Source: CAYQXJ01 sp964421565 (GTDB taxonomy: Bacteria; Planctomycetota; Brocadiia; SM23-32). Taken from it: a stretch of 64,000 nt of DNA. The DNA lies in assembly GCA_964421565.1 (NCBI GenBank), contig CAYQXJ010000011.1, forward strand, positions 62,001-126,000, read 5' to 3'. Below the pieces are notes generated by a model that had not been told where the DNA came from, ran no database searches, and saw only the letters and a program-made list of their open reading frames with translations. A program made the position numbers and the translations under genes. Every line of letters starts with the position of its first letter. Within the stretch, counting starts at the first letter, position 1. Shown here piece by piece: positions 35,340-44,468 of this stretch.

Positions 35340-35633
35340 ATGGAGGAGATTAGCGACTGCTTCAAGGCTCTCGGTGACCCGCTGCGGCTGCGCATCCTGC
35401 AACTGCTGCCGGACGAGGAGGCCGCGTGCGGCTGCTGCAACGTGTCGCAGCTTGCCGAGGACCTCGACACGCCGCAGCCCACCGTCTCGCATCACCTGAA
35501 GATACTGAAGCAGGCGGGTGTCGTGCGCTGCTGCAAGAAATGTCGCGATGTCTATTACTGGATCGATCGCAGGGCGCTGCAAGGGCGCCTGGACCAACTG
35601 CTGCAGGAGATCATCCCGCACGAGCACGAATGA
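35340..35633 (+). CDS. ArsR-family metal- or redox-sensing repressor
   Basis: 97 residues, a winged-helix ArsR/SmtB protein: FKALGDPLRLRILQLL, then the recognition helix TPQPTVSHHLKILKQAG. It carries a Cys cluster, CGCC (about residues 29-32), just before the recognition region and CCKKC after it, candidate metal or thiol ligands; the C-terminus HEHE could add ligands. It is probably autoregulated through the operator that overlaps its promoter. The start codon lies almost at the predicted transcript 5' end, suggesting leaderless translation. The aldo-keto reductase downstream (74 bases) is the likely co-regulated gene. Confidence 0.93.
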   Translation: MEEISDCFKALGDPLRLRILQLLPDEEAACGCCNVSQLAEDLDTPQPTVSHHLKILKQAGVVRCCKKCRDVYYWIDRRALQGRLDQLLQEIIPHEHE

Positions 35634-35706
35634 GCGGGCCGGGGGCGGCCCGTACGTGGTCTTACTCGACGAACGTTCTGCCGCGAGTTCGAAGGAGATG
35701 TCACGG

Positions 35707-37710
35707 ATGGAATACGCAACATTGGGCAAGACCGGACTGAAGGTTTCCAGGCTCGGATTCGGCTGTATGCGTCTGCCGATGAAGTCCCGCGATGAGGTGG
35801 ACCGCGAGAAGGCGATCCCCATGCTTCGGCGTGCTGTGGACCTCGGAGTCAACTACTTCGACAGCGCCGTCATGTATTGCGGTGGCGACAGCCAGCGCGC
35901 AGTCGGTGAGGCCCTGGAGGACATTCGCGACCAGGTTGTCATCTCCACCAAGAACCATCACTACGATAAGGACGACAAGGATCAGTGGTGGCAGCATCTG
36001 GAGGACTCACTCGAGCGTCTGCGCACCGGCCACATCGACATCTACAACTTCCACGGCATGAATTACGAGCGGTTCGAGGCCTCAGTTGCCGGCGACGACG
36101 GGCTCTATCAGGAGATGCTGAAGGCGAAAGAGCAGGGCATGATCCATCATGTTTGCCACTCCTTTCACGGCAGCGCAGAGAGCCTGAAGAAGTGCGTCGA
36201 CACGGGTCTGTTCGAGTCAGTCACGTGCCAGTACAACCTGCTGGACCGGCACCTGGAGGAAGCCATCGCTTACGCTGCGGAGAACGGCATGGGCGTGGTC
36301 ATCATGGGCCCGGTCGGTGGTGGGCGGCTGGGATACCCGAGCGAGAGGGCTGCCGAACTGGTCGGCGACGTGGAAAGCACACCCGAGCTGGCGCTCCGCT
36401 TCGTGCTCTCCAACCCGAACGTCACCGTCGCCCTCAGTGGTATGCAGAATGTGCAGATGCTGGAAGAGAACGTGGAGACGGTCAGCAAAGCGGGCAAGCT
36501 GACGCAAGAGGACCACGAACGCATCGAAGCCGCCGTACAGGAGCGTAAGGAGCTGGCTGGGCTCTACTGCACCGGCTGCAACTACTGCATGCCCTGCCCG
36601 GCCGGCGTCGACATACCACAGAACTTCGAGATCCTGAACCTGGAGCGCGTCTTCGGCCTCACGGAACACGCCCGGCAGAAGTATGCCTCGCTGGCCGGCA
36701 AGGCGGCCCTCTGCCGCCTTTGCGGGCAGTGCGTGGAGGAGTGTCCGCAAGATCTGGACATCCCTGCTCGACTCTCCGAGGCAGTCGCCGCCCTTGACGA
36801 GCGCGCCGGCAGCATCACGGGCTGGGCCGAACTGAGAGGTGGTGAACGAACCGGCGAGGGGATGCTCAACGTGAAGATACGCTACCACCTTAAGAACTTC
36901 ACCGACCGCAGGTTCGAGGAAGTCAGTGTGCGACTGAGTTCGCACCGGGAGGAGCAGGTCGCGCCGCAGGAGTTCACCATCAGCGGACTGAAGCCATACG
37001 CCCGCCGCCACAAGGACCTGGAGGTGCTCGCCCGCCGGCCGCTGGAGACCCTGAGCGTCGATGCACGGCTCAGCTACGCTAAGATCACGACGCTGGAGAG
37101 CCTCTACTTCGTGCTGACTGCGGCGCAGAAGGGCGCTCAGCCGGGCGGCGCCCGCCGCTCGAAGGGAACGCTCCACGTGCCCTCGCCCATCCACCCCATC
37201 CATGCATCGAAACAGAGCCCGACCGGGCACGGTTTCGACTGGTCGGCCTCTTTCGACGAGGAGAAACTCTACGTGCGGGCCGAGGTGGACGATGACCTGC
37301 AGAAGCTGGCCGACGGGGATGTGGGGGGCCGCACGGAGTGCGACAGCCTGCGCATATTCCTCGATGGTCGCAAGAGCGAGGAGATCGGCCGAGCGGGCTA
37401 CGAAGACGGGGTCATGCATGTCACAGTCTTCCCGCCGGCGGACGCCGAGGCCGATGCGCTCATGCACGTCCGGGGCAACGGCGAAGGTGTTGAGGCATCC
37501 GTCTGCCGCACGGAGACCGGCTACGGCGTCGAATGCTCTATCCCCTGGGCAGCGTTCAGCCAGTGCGACGGCCGGCCGGCCGTGATCGGCTTCGATATCG
37601 TTCAGCGCAGCTTCGGCGAGGGCGGTGATGCACTGCGCCTGAGCTGGACAGGTCGCGAAGACCAGGAGCGCGCGCCGGGTACGTTCGGCAAGCTGCTGAT
37701 GGTGGACTGA
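35707..37710 (+). CDS. Aldo-keto reductase / 2x[4Fe-4S] / CBM9-like fusion
   Basis: 667 residues from the ATG at 35707 (AAGGAG upstream; a longer frame to 35518 overlaps arsR). An aldo-keto reductase barrel (about 1-275) has the tetrad Asp/Tyr in YFDSAVMY, Lys in VVISTKNHHY and His in IYNFHGMN. A ferredoxin-like segment follows with two clusters, CTGCNYCMPCP and CRLCGQCVEECP. The last 275 residues end in a CBM9-like domain (FDWSASFDEEKLYVRAEVDD). AKR-ferredoxin fusions are known; the C-terminal sugar-binding-like domain on a presumably cytoplasmic redox enzyme is unusual. It lacks a signal peptide. Confidence 0.9.
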   Translation: MEYATLGKTGLKVSRLGFGCMRLPMKSRDEVDREKAIPMLRRAVDLGVNYFDSAVMYCGGDSQRAVGEALEDIRDQVVISTKNHHYDKDDKDQWWQHLEDSLERLRTGHIDIYNFHGMNYERFEASVAGDDGLYQEMLKAKEQGMIHHVCHSFHGSAESLKKCVDTGLFESVTCQYNLLDRHLEEAIAYAAENGMGVVIMGPVGGGRLGYPSERAAELVGDVESTPELALRFVLSNPNVTVALSGMQNVQMLEENVETVSKAGKLTQEDHERIEAAVQERKELAGLYCTGCNYCMPCPAGVDIPQNFEILNLERVFGLTEHARQKYASLAGKAALCRLCGQCVEECPQDLDIPARLSEAVAALDERAGSITGWAELRGGERTGEGMLNVKIRYHLKNFTDRRFEEVSVRLSSHREEQVAPQEFTISGLKPYARRHKDLEVLARRPLETLSVDARLSYAKITTLESLYFVLTAAQKGAQPGGARRSKGTLHVPSPIHPIHASKQSPTGHGFDWSASFDEEKLYVRAEVDDDLQKLADGDVGGRTECDSLRIFLDGRKSEEIGRAGYEDGVMHVTVFPPADAEADALMHVRGNGEGVEASVCRTETGYGVECSIPWAAFSQCDGRPAVIGFDIVQRSFGEGGDALRLSWTGREDQERAPGTFGKLLMVD

Positions 37711-37863
37711 TCAACGCTTCGTGGCGAAGGCGGAAGCGGTCCTGCGCAGAAGGTGTGCTCTGATTCGTGGTGGGCCAGGGCCCTGACGCCGACGTTCCGT
37801 GCGCCGGCCGCCTCGCGCGTGCTATACTGCCGACTCCGCACTTCGCCGCAGGACAGAGACGGC

Positions 37864-38745
37864 ATGCTTGCATCGGTCACCAGCCTGCAGATGGCACTCA
37901 CGTTTTGGCTCTTTGCGCTTGGCTGCGCCGTGGGCAGTTTCTTGAACGTGATGATCTACCGGCTGCCCCGCGGGCTGGCGGTGAACGAGCCGAAGCGCAG
38001 CTTCTGCCCGGTGTGCGAGCAGGCCATCCGCTGGTACGACAACATCCCCCTTGTCAGCTTCGCCCTGCTGCGGGGCAGATGTCGCCATTGCGCGCAGCCC
38101 ATCGCGTGGCGTTATCCACTGGTGGAGCTTGTGACCGGCCTGCTGTTCGCGCTGCTCTATTTCCGACAGGGGGCCCAGCTCGGGACACCTCTCGCCCATG
38201 TGCTGATCATGTTGCTGCTCGCGGCGCTGTTGGTGGCGGCGAGTGCGGTGGACATGGAGTGGCTGATCATCCCGGACGAGATCAGTGTCTTCGGCCTTAC
38301 AGGTGGACTTGCAGCCGGGCTGCTTCTGCCCGGGCTCCACGTGGGCACAGCCAGCTACCACACCTACGAGGGGCTGACGGGCTACGCCCATCTGGACGGC
38401 CTGTTCGCATCGGTCATCGGAGCGGCGGGCGGCGGGCTGGTGGTCCTTGGCTTCGCGGTGTTGGGCACTATCATCTTTCGCCGTGAGGCGATGGGTTTCG
38501 GCGACGTGAAGCTGATGGCGATGGTGGGTGCATTCCTGGGCTGGAAGGTGGCAGTCGCTTCGTTCTTCCTCGCGCCCTTTGTCGGACTGCTCTACGGCAT
38601 TCCGCTCCTTCTGGCGAGCGACGAGCACGTGATGCCTTACGGCCCGTTCCTGAGCATCGGCGCGCTGATGACGATGGTCTTCCGCCAGTCGCTGTGCAGT
38701 TTCCTGGAGCCTGTGGAGTACCTCGTCGGCCGACTGGTGGGGTAG
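37864..38745 (+). CDS. Prepilin leader peptidase / N-methyltransferase
   Basis: 293 residues of an A24 (PilD/GspO) aspartic membrane protease. N-terminal GSFLNVMIYRLPRG, two CxxC pairs (CPVC and CRHC) for zinc, and the catalytic Asps in AVDMEWLIIPDEI and GFGDVKLM. Seven or eight membrane helices. It cleaves and N-methylates type IV pilin-like precursors at the inner membrane; no pilin genes are in the window. The start codon lacks a strong ribosome site but matches the family N-terminus. Confidence 0.95.
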   Translation: MLASVTSLQMALTFWLFALGCAVGSFLNVMIYRLPRGLAVNEPKRSFCPVCEQAIRWYDNIPLVSFALLRGRCRHCAQPIAWRYPLVELVTGLLFALLYFRQGAQLGTPLAHVLIMLLLAALLVAASAVDMEWLIIPDEISVFGLTGGLAAGLLLPGLHVGTASYHTYEGLTGYAHLDGLFASVIGAAGGGLVVLGFAVLGTIIFRREAMGFGDVKLMAMVGAFLGWKVAVASFFLAPFVGLLYGIPLLLASDEHVMPYGPFLSIGALMTMVFRQSLCSFLEPVEYLVGRLVG

Positions 38746-38924
38746 GGACAAGCTGGCGGCCAGGCGTGTTGCAGTGGTGCAGCAAGGCTGGGAACGTGGC
38801 GCGATTGCGGGTGCCAGCGAGCAACCCCGACCTGCAGATGCCACCTCGTGGGCGTGGGGGCCGCGTTGCCTATCACCCGCCCTCATCTCTGCAGACAATG
38901 GGCTGCCATAGCCAACGGTACGCA

Positions 38925-40271
38925 CTACAGCCCGAGCAGTTCGGGGCGGAAAAGCGCAATGCGCAGCGCCGCGGCGGCGCAGACGAGGAGGCTGGCCCAC
39001 TTGATCCGTCGGGCATAGCCTCGGAATCGGTGGCCGACCTTCGGGTTCTCCAGAACGCGGGTGAGGAAGCCGACCCTCCGGGATATGCTGAAATGTCGCC
39101 AGTGGCCGCTGCTGCGGGGGCTGCTGCTCAACATGCCCAGCTTCTCCAGCGCGGCGAGGAGCGCCGTCGGGTCCTCTACGGCACCGAGGGCGAACAGGTC
39201 GGACTCGAGTTCCATCCGCCGCGACACCCAGCCAAAGAACAGCACCCAGTACACGGCGGCGAAGGAGAGCATTACGCCTGCCTGCGCGAGCGTCATATCT
39301 AAAGCCAGGATGTTCTGGAGGGGCTCCACCAGGCCCACGGCGGCCAGGCCGTCAACCAGGTTGGCGAACATGCAGATGAAACCGAGGGCAAGGGCCATGT
39401 AGTAGGGCAGGTGCTTCAGTTTCACATGGCCGATCTCGTGCGCGAAGATGGCCACGACTTCCTGCGGAGTTGACTGGCTCAGCAGCACGTCGCTGATAAT
39501 GATGTAGCGCAGCAAGGGCGTGGGGCCGATCACTCCGGCGTTGGCCAGGTGGTCGTCGGTGTGCCATATCAGGATGTCGTGGCAACGGAAATCCTGTTCG
39601 CGCATGAGTTCATGCAGCCGTCGGCGGAGCGGTCCGTCTGGTAGAGGTGAGCTGCGCCAAATCCAACGCAGCAGGGCAGGGCTGAAGACCACGAGCCCCA
39701 CGAGAACGCCGCCTGTGGCGAGACCATCCGCCAGCGGGGCGTAATCCGTGCCCGCGAAGACGGCGGCGCTCAGGTCGGTGAACAGAACCAGCAGCAGCCA
39801 GGGCAACACGACGATGGCGAGTTCGAGGCGGAACCGAAGCCACAGGTACCTGCCCGGCCGTATGCCCACCCGTCCAAGCTGGGATTCGTAACGGTACTGC
39901 CAGGCCATCACAGTAAGCACCATCACCACGGCGGGCAGCAGCAGCATGATGTCCTCGGCCAGCAGTGCCCAGCGATACTTGCCCAGCCAGCGCATGACCA
40001 CCGCCGGCCAATCGAAGAGGAACACATCGGCGAGCACGAAGCCGACGACCCCGCCCTTTAAGAGTGCAAACAGGCGAGTTGCGGCCAGGCGGCCCCGCAT
40101 GCCTGTGGACGAGGTGAGCTGGATGGCCAGGCTGCTCGCCGCCCATCCAGCGACGACATTCACGACCGCCAGAGCCAGCACCCCCGCAACCGATACCGGC
40201 CATAGCGGCCCGCCGTGGACGGGCACGGGCACATACAAGATCAGCACGCAGAGCAGGAATGTGAGCAACAT
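38925..40271 (-). CDS. M48-family membrane metalloprotease
   Basis: 448 residues from the ATG at 40271; the start is uncertain because the ribosome site is weak and the frame stays open to 40472. Several N-terminal membrane helices, the zinc motif HEIGH followed by the third ligand in MELESDLFALG, and two more helices between them make this an M48 (Ste24/HtpX-type) protease acting at the membrane. The C-terminus adds a final TM. It diverges from the ADP-ribosylglycohydrolase; the 191-base gap holds no clear promoter I can support. Confidence 0.9.
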   Translation of the reverse strand: MLLTFLLCVLILYVPVPVHGGPLWPVSVAGVLALAVVNVVAGWAASSLAIQLTSSTGMRGRLAATRLFALLKGGVVGFVLADVFLFDWPAVVMRWLGKYRWALLAEDIMLLLPAVVMVLTVMAWQYRYESQLGRVGIRPGRYLWLRFRLELAIVVLPWLLLVLFTDLSAAVFAGTDYAPLADGLATGGVLVGLVVFSPALLRWIWRSSPLPDGPLRRRLHELMREQDFRCHDILIWHTDDHLANAGVIGPTPLLRYIIISDVLLSQSTPQEVVAIFAHEIGHVKLKHLPYYMALALGFICMFANLVDGLAAVGLVEPLQNILALDMTLAQAGVMLSFAAVYWVLFFGWVSRRMELESDLFALGAVEDPTALLAALEKLGMLSSSPRSSGHWRHFSISRRVGFLTRVLENPKVGHRFRGYARRIKWASLLVCAAAALRIALFRPELLGL

Positions 40272-40462
40272 GCAACGGAATTCCGCGTAACAGCATAGGA
40301 AGCGCTCGGGTCGGCCCAGATGACCATACGCGATTCTACGGCGGGCCCCGTGCGGGCGCAATGGAGAGCCCGCCGGTTGCAGCCCCGCAGGCCTTGTGAT
40401 AACTAATAGCGGGACCAAGCCAGCCCGTGGCAACCCCCACCGAACGGCGAGAGGAAGTCCGA

Positions 40463-41773
40463 ATGGCGCCAACGGCAGAAGAGTGGCAGCAACTGGTCGA
40501 GGACGAACTGAGACAGCTCGCCGAAACCGGGTGCGATACGTGGGAACAAGAGCGGCGTGTGTCGTTGATCGCCGAGGAGGGCGGGCCCTTACAGGGGCGC
40601 AGACTGGAGGAGTTGTACGCAGCGCTTCAGCGCCTGGAGCCCTCTGCCGACTTTACCTACGAGGAGCCAAACGAACTGGGGCTGATACGCGAGGCGCGCC
40701 CGGCCGGACCGCGCCGTCTGGCTGTTCCCCTTACGGACAGTGCGCTCGACGATCGGACGCTCGGTGCATGGCTCGGACGGGTTGCCGGCTGCATGCTGGG
40801 CAAGCCGGTCGAGGGATGGTCGCGTACCAAGATAGCCGACCTGATGGAGGCGTGCGCCGTCGAAGTTCTCAGGGATTACTGGCCCACGCCGCCGGCCAAC
40901 GGCGCGACGCTGCTTAGCCCCCGGCATCCGGCGCTGCGCCAGAACCTGCAGTGCGCCGTGCGCGATGATGACATGGACTACACGCTGACGGGCCTGCTGA
41001 TCCTGGAGCGTTACGGGCGAGAGTTCACGCCTCGTCAGGTGGCCGAGTTCTGGCTTGCGCATCTGCCATACCAGCGCACATACACCGCCGAGCGCGCCGC
41101 GTATCGTAACTTTGTCAACGGTATCTGGCCACCGGACAGCGCGACCTATAGGAACCCATACCGTGAGTGGATCGGCGCCCAGATCCGGGCGGATGTTTAC
41201 GGCTACGTCTGCCCCGGCAGGCCTGAAGATGCTGCCGCACTGGCTTTCTGCGACGCCCAGGTGAGCCACGTCGCGAACGGAATTTACGGCGAGATGTGGG
41301 TGGCCGCCATGCTTGCGGGGGCCTTCGTGACGGACGATCCGCTGAAAGCGCTTCAGTTAGGGTTGACCGAGATACCGCAGAACTGTCGGCTGGCGGAGGG
41401 CCTGCGCAAGGTCATCGGCTGGCGAGAGGACGGCGTCGGCGCCGAACAGGCCACTGCCCTCGTGTTGGAGGAGTTCGGCGGCTACCACCAGACCCACACC
41501 ATCAACAACGCAGCCATTGTGGCCTTGGCGCTGTTGTGGGGCGAGGGTGACTTCAGCCGTACGATAGGCCTCGCAGTAGAGGCGGGCCTTGACACAGACT
41601 GCAATGGCGCCACGGCCGGGTCCGTCATGGGGGTCATACTCGGCGCCCAGGGCATCCCTGACCACTGGCGAGAGCCGCTGAATGACCGGCTCGAGACCGC
41701 TGTCAGCGGGCAAACGGACCTCAGGTTCAGCAAACTGAGCGCACGGACGCGCGAGCTACAGCGTAGAGAGTAG
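40463..41773 (+). CDS. ADP-ribosylglycohydrolase-family protein
   Basis: 436 residues from the ATG at 40463 (GAGGAAG 6 bases upstream; a GTG at 40427 is the alternative). DraG fold: LGAWLGRVAGCMLGKPVEG, the metal-site AVRDDDMDYTLTGLLIL and the C-terminal GLDTDCNGATAGSVMGVILG, with the acidic pairs that bind Mg2+. The family removes ADP-ribose from proteins or nucleic acids, but many members have other glycosidic substrates. A leading helical segment of about 95 residues is extra. It is followed at 19 bases by the GT9 gene. Confidence 0.93.
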   Translation: MAPTAEEWQQLVEDELRQLAETGCDTWEQERRVSLIAEEGGPLQGRRLEELYAALQRLEPSADFTYEEPNELGLIREARPAGPRRLAVPLTDSALDDRTLGAWLGRVAGCMLGKPVEGWSRTKIADLMEACAVEVLRDYWPTPPANGATLLSPRHPALRQNLQCAVRDDDMDYTLTGLLILERYGREFTPRQVAEFWLAHLPYQRTYTAERAAYRNFVNGIWPPDSATYRNPYREWIGAQIRADVYGYVCPGRPEDAAALAFCDAQVSHVANGIYGEMWVAAMLAGAFVTDDPLKALQLGLTEIPQNCRLAEGLRKVIGWREDGVGAEQATALVLEEFGGYHQTHTINNAAIVALALLWGEGDFSRTIGLAVEAGLDTDCNGATAGSVMGVILGAQGIPDHWREPLNDRLETAVSGQTDLRFSKLSARTRELQRRE

Positions 41774-41791
41774 CGGAAACGACGTAGGCGT

Positions 41792-42967
41792 ATGAGGCCA
41801 TGCAACCGAACCAGTCGCGGCCGATACCTGTGCATTCGCATGAGCGGCCTGGGCGATGTCGTACACGCGCTGAACGCGCTGGCGTTGCTGCGCAGGGAAC
41901 GCCCGGGCGCTCACATCGCCTGGTTGGTTGAGGACCGGTTTGCCGACTTGCTGCGAGGGCATCCGCACATCGACGACCTGATCAGCGTGCCGCGCCGCCA
42001 GTGGGGCCGGATGCTCAGAAGGCCGTTGCGCCTAACCTCATTGGTCGAGCGCATGCGCCAGGTGGCGGCACGGTTGCGGGAAGGGCAGTATCGAGTGTCG
42101 ATCGACTTCCAAAGCAGCCTCAAGAGCGCCTGGATCGTGTGGAGCGCAGATGCGGGAATCCGCATCGGTTTCGGTGCAGGCGTGAACCGAGAGTTCAACT
42201 ATCTGGTGCAGAACGCCCGCGTGCGTGTCCAGAGTGGCCGACTTCACCGCATCGAGAGGGATATCGCGTTGCTGGCGCCGTTGGGTATAGAGCCGCGATA
42301 CGCCGAGCCCCTGATCCCGACCGATGAGGGGCACGCAAGGATGGCCGCAAGCACGGTGACCTCCCTGAGCGGGGATGGGCCCCTGATCGTTGTGCATCCC
42401 GGCACGAGCGGATTCGCCGAGTTCAAGCGGTGGCTGCCCGACCGTTACGCCCGGGTCGCCGACCGACTCGTGCGCGAGCGCAAGGCGCGCATACTGGTGA
42501 CCTGGGGGCCGGGCGAGAGTAGTCTGGCCGAATCCGTCGTGCGGCCGATGCAAGAACGAGGGATGGTGAGCCCACCAACGAACGCACTCGGCGAGCTCTG
42601 CGAACTGCTGCGCAGGGCAGACCTCTTCATTGGTGGCGACACGGGACCGATGCATATCGCCTCGGCGCTCGGCGTGCCCGTGGTGGCTCTGTTCGGACCG
42701 AAGGATCCCCTCCAGACCGGGCCTTACTGCAGCCGCAGCGTTGTGGTGACAGGGCAGGCCACCTGTCGGCCGTGCACGCGTCGGCGTTGCCCTCACGTTC
42801 GGTGCATGACCTCTATCACGACCGACCAGGTGACCGAAGCCGCGCTGCAGGTTCTGGACGGCGGCGGTGAGCGACGCGCCGACAAAGCGAGAATGGAGAT
42901 CGATTACGAGATAAAGGGCCCCTTTGCTGGCAAGCGGGCCTCGGAAAGGAGTCGCAGCCGTGTCTGA
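41792..42967 (+). CDS. Glycosyltransferase family 9 (heptosyltransferase-like)
   Basis: 391 residues resembling ADP-heptose:LPS heptosyltransferases. It begins with RMSGLGDVVHALNALALLR, then VSIDFQSSLKSAWI, HPGTSGFAEFKRWL and the donor-binding FIGGDTGPMHIASALGVPVV. It transfers a heptose to the lipopolysaccharide inner core at the cytoplasmic face, implying an LPS-type outer membrane. A Cys cluster near residues 328-340 (CRPCTRRRCPHVRC) is typical of some GT9 enzymes. Its last codons overlap the GTG start of cutA. Confidence 0.92.
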   Translation: MRPCNRTSRGRYLCIRMSGLGDVVHALNALALLRRERPGAHIAWLVEDRFADLLRGHPHIDDLISVPRRQWGRMLRRPLRLTSLVERMRQVAARLREGQYRVSIDFQSSLKSAWIVWSADAGIRIGFGAGVNREFNYLVQNARVRVQSGRLHRIERDIALLAPLGIEPRYAEPLIPTDEGHARMAASTVTSLSGDGPLIVVHPGTSGFAEFKRWLPDRYARVADRLVRERKARILVTWGPGESSLAESVVRPMQERGMVSPPTNALGELCELLRRADLFIGGDTGPMHIASALGVPVVALFGPKDPLQTGPYCSRSVVVTGQATCRPCTRRRCPHVRCMTSITTDQVTEAALQVLDGGGERRADKARMEIDYEIKGPFAGKRASERSRSRV

Positions 42968-43286
42968 AGCGATCATCGTGATGGTCACGTGCGCAAGCAG
43001 CCCGGAGGCGGAGAAGCTGGCCAACCAGCTGCTCAAGGAACGTCTGGTCGCCTGCGTCAACATCGCCGGCCGGATTCGCTCACTGTTCCATTGGGAAGGC
43101 ACCGTGGCGCGGGAGTCCGAGTCCCTGCTGCTGATGAAGACCACGCGCGAACGTTGGGACGACCTGAGCCGACGGGTGAAGGAACTGCACCCCTACGAGG
43201 TGCCGGAGGTCATTGCCATGCCGATAATGGTGGGCAATCCGGATTACCTGGACTGGGTGCGCGAGGTGACTGAGCCCGGAGAGTGA
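42960..43286 (+). CDS. cutA: CutA-family divalent-cation tolerance protein
   Basis: 108 residues starting with GTG at 42960 (AAGGAG 8 bases upstream), overlapping the GT9 gene by 8 bases. The CutA fold signature LACVNI-type segment (RLVACVNIAGRIRSLFHWEG) and HPYEVPEVIAMPI are clear. The family forms very stable trimers that can bind copper; the physiological role is unsettled. Confidence 0.96.
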   Translation: MSEAIIVMVTCASSPEAEKLANQLLKERLVACVNIAGRIRSLFHWEGTVARESESLLLMKTTRERWDDLSRRVKELHPYEVPEVIAMPIMVGNPDYLDWVREVTEPGE

Positions 43287-43299
43287 GCTGCTTTTCCAT

Positions 43300-43327
43300 T
43301 TGCATTGCGCTCGCCCGGCACTACAAT
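43300..43327 (+). promoter_or_regulatory. Promoter of recA
   Basis: TTGCAT (43300-43305), a 16-base spacer and TACAAT (43322-43327), giving a leader of about 34 bases. No clear LexA box of the Escherichia or Bacillus type is present. Confidence 0.55.
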
Positions 43328-43367
43328 ACATGCACTTAGCATACAGTACCCTTTCGCGAGAACAGGC

Positions 43368-44462
43368 ATGGCGAAGAGCGACAACGGCAAGGACGAGAGA
43401 CAGAAAGCTCTGGAGCGCACGCTGGAGCAGATCGAGAAGCAGTTCGGCAAGGGCGCCATCATGCGGCTGGACGATTCGGAAACGCGGCTCGACATCAGTG
43501 CCATACCCACCGGCTCCCCCGCGCTCGACCTGGCGCTCGGCATTGGCGGAGTGCCGAAAGGCAGAGTGATCGAGGTCTACGGCCCTGAGGCTTCGGGGAA
43601 GACGACACTCGCTCTGCAGATCATCGCCAGCGCACAGAAGCTCGGCGGGGTGGCCGCCTTCATCGATGCGGAGCATGCCCTGGACCCCCAGTACGCGCGT
43701 GCGCTCGGGGTGGACATAGAGAACCTGCTGATCAACCAGCCCGACAGCGGCGAGCAGGCGCTTGATATTGTCGAAGCCCTCGTGCGCAGCAGTGCTCTCG
43801 ACTTGATCGTCATCGACTCCGTGGCCGCACTCACCCCCCGTGCCGAGATCGAAGGGGAGATGGGAGACCAGACGGTCGGACTGCAGGCGCGCCTGATGTC
43901 GCGCGCGCTCCGAAAGCTGGCCAGCATCACCGCGAAGGCAGGCACCACGGTGGTGTTCATCAACCAGATCCGCATGAAGATCGGCGTCATGTTCGGCAAC
44001 CCGGAGACGACGCCCGGCGGCCGTGCGCTGAAGTTCTACACCACGGTGCGCATCGAGCTGCGGCGCATCGGCAGCATCAAGGACGGCACGGAGAATGTCG
44101 GCAACCGATGCCGAATCAAGGTCGCTAAGAACAAAGTGGCCCCGCCTTTCCGAACCGTAGAGGTAGACCTCATGTTCCGGGAGGGCATCAGCCGCGAAGC
44201 CGACTTGCTGGAGCTGGGCGCGGACTACGGCGTGGTGGAGCGCTCCGGCTCCTGGTACTCCTACGGCGAAACGCGACTGGGGCAGGGAAAAGAGAACTCG
44301 CGCCAGTTCCTCAAGGAAAACCGCGATATCGCGGCTGAGATCGAGCTCGGCATCTTCGAGCAGGCGTCGCCCCAGCTCGCGGAGAAGCGCAGAGCGCAGC
44401 TTGAGCGCATGGGCGTGCGCTGGGCGGAGTCAGAGGAGCCCGGCGACGATGAGGAAGACTGA
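43368..44462 (+). CDS. recA: RecA recombinase
   Basis: 364 residues; forms ATP-dependent filaments on single-stranded DNA, performing strand exchange and, in many species, LexA co-cleavage. Walker A GPEASGKTT, Walker B LIVIDSVAAL, the DNA-binding loop EGEMGDQTVGLQARLMSRAL and NQIRMKIGVMFGNPETTPGG are all intact. The start is the ATG at 43368, MAKSDNGKDERQKAL, as usual for RecA; the frame opens earlier. The acidic tail (EEPGDDEED) is typical. The next locus, acpS, begins 6 bases later. Confidence 0.98.
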   Translation: MAKSDNGKDERQKALERTLEQIEKQFGKGAIMRLDDSETRLDISAIPTGSPALDLALGIGGVPKGRVIEVYGPEASGKTTLALQIIASAQKLGGVAAFIDAEHALDPQYARALGVDIENLLINQPDSGEQALDIVEALVRSSALDLIVIDSVAALTPRAEIEGEMGDQTVGLQARLMSRALRKLASITAKAGTTVVFINQIRMKIGVMFGNPETTPGGRALKFYTTVRIELRRIGSIKDGTENVGNRCRIKVAKNKVAPPFRTVEVDLMFREGISREADLLELGADYGVVERSGSWYSYGETRLGQGKENSRQFLKENRDIAAEIELGIFEQASPQLAEKRRAQLERMGVRWAESEEPGDDEED

Positions 44463-44468
44463 CCCCAC

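Noticed and set aside
43287..43367. LexA/SOS box upstream of recA
   Set aside because: No CTG-N10-CAG or GAAC-N4-GTTC site of the known classes was found; the organism may use another motif.
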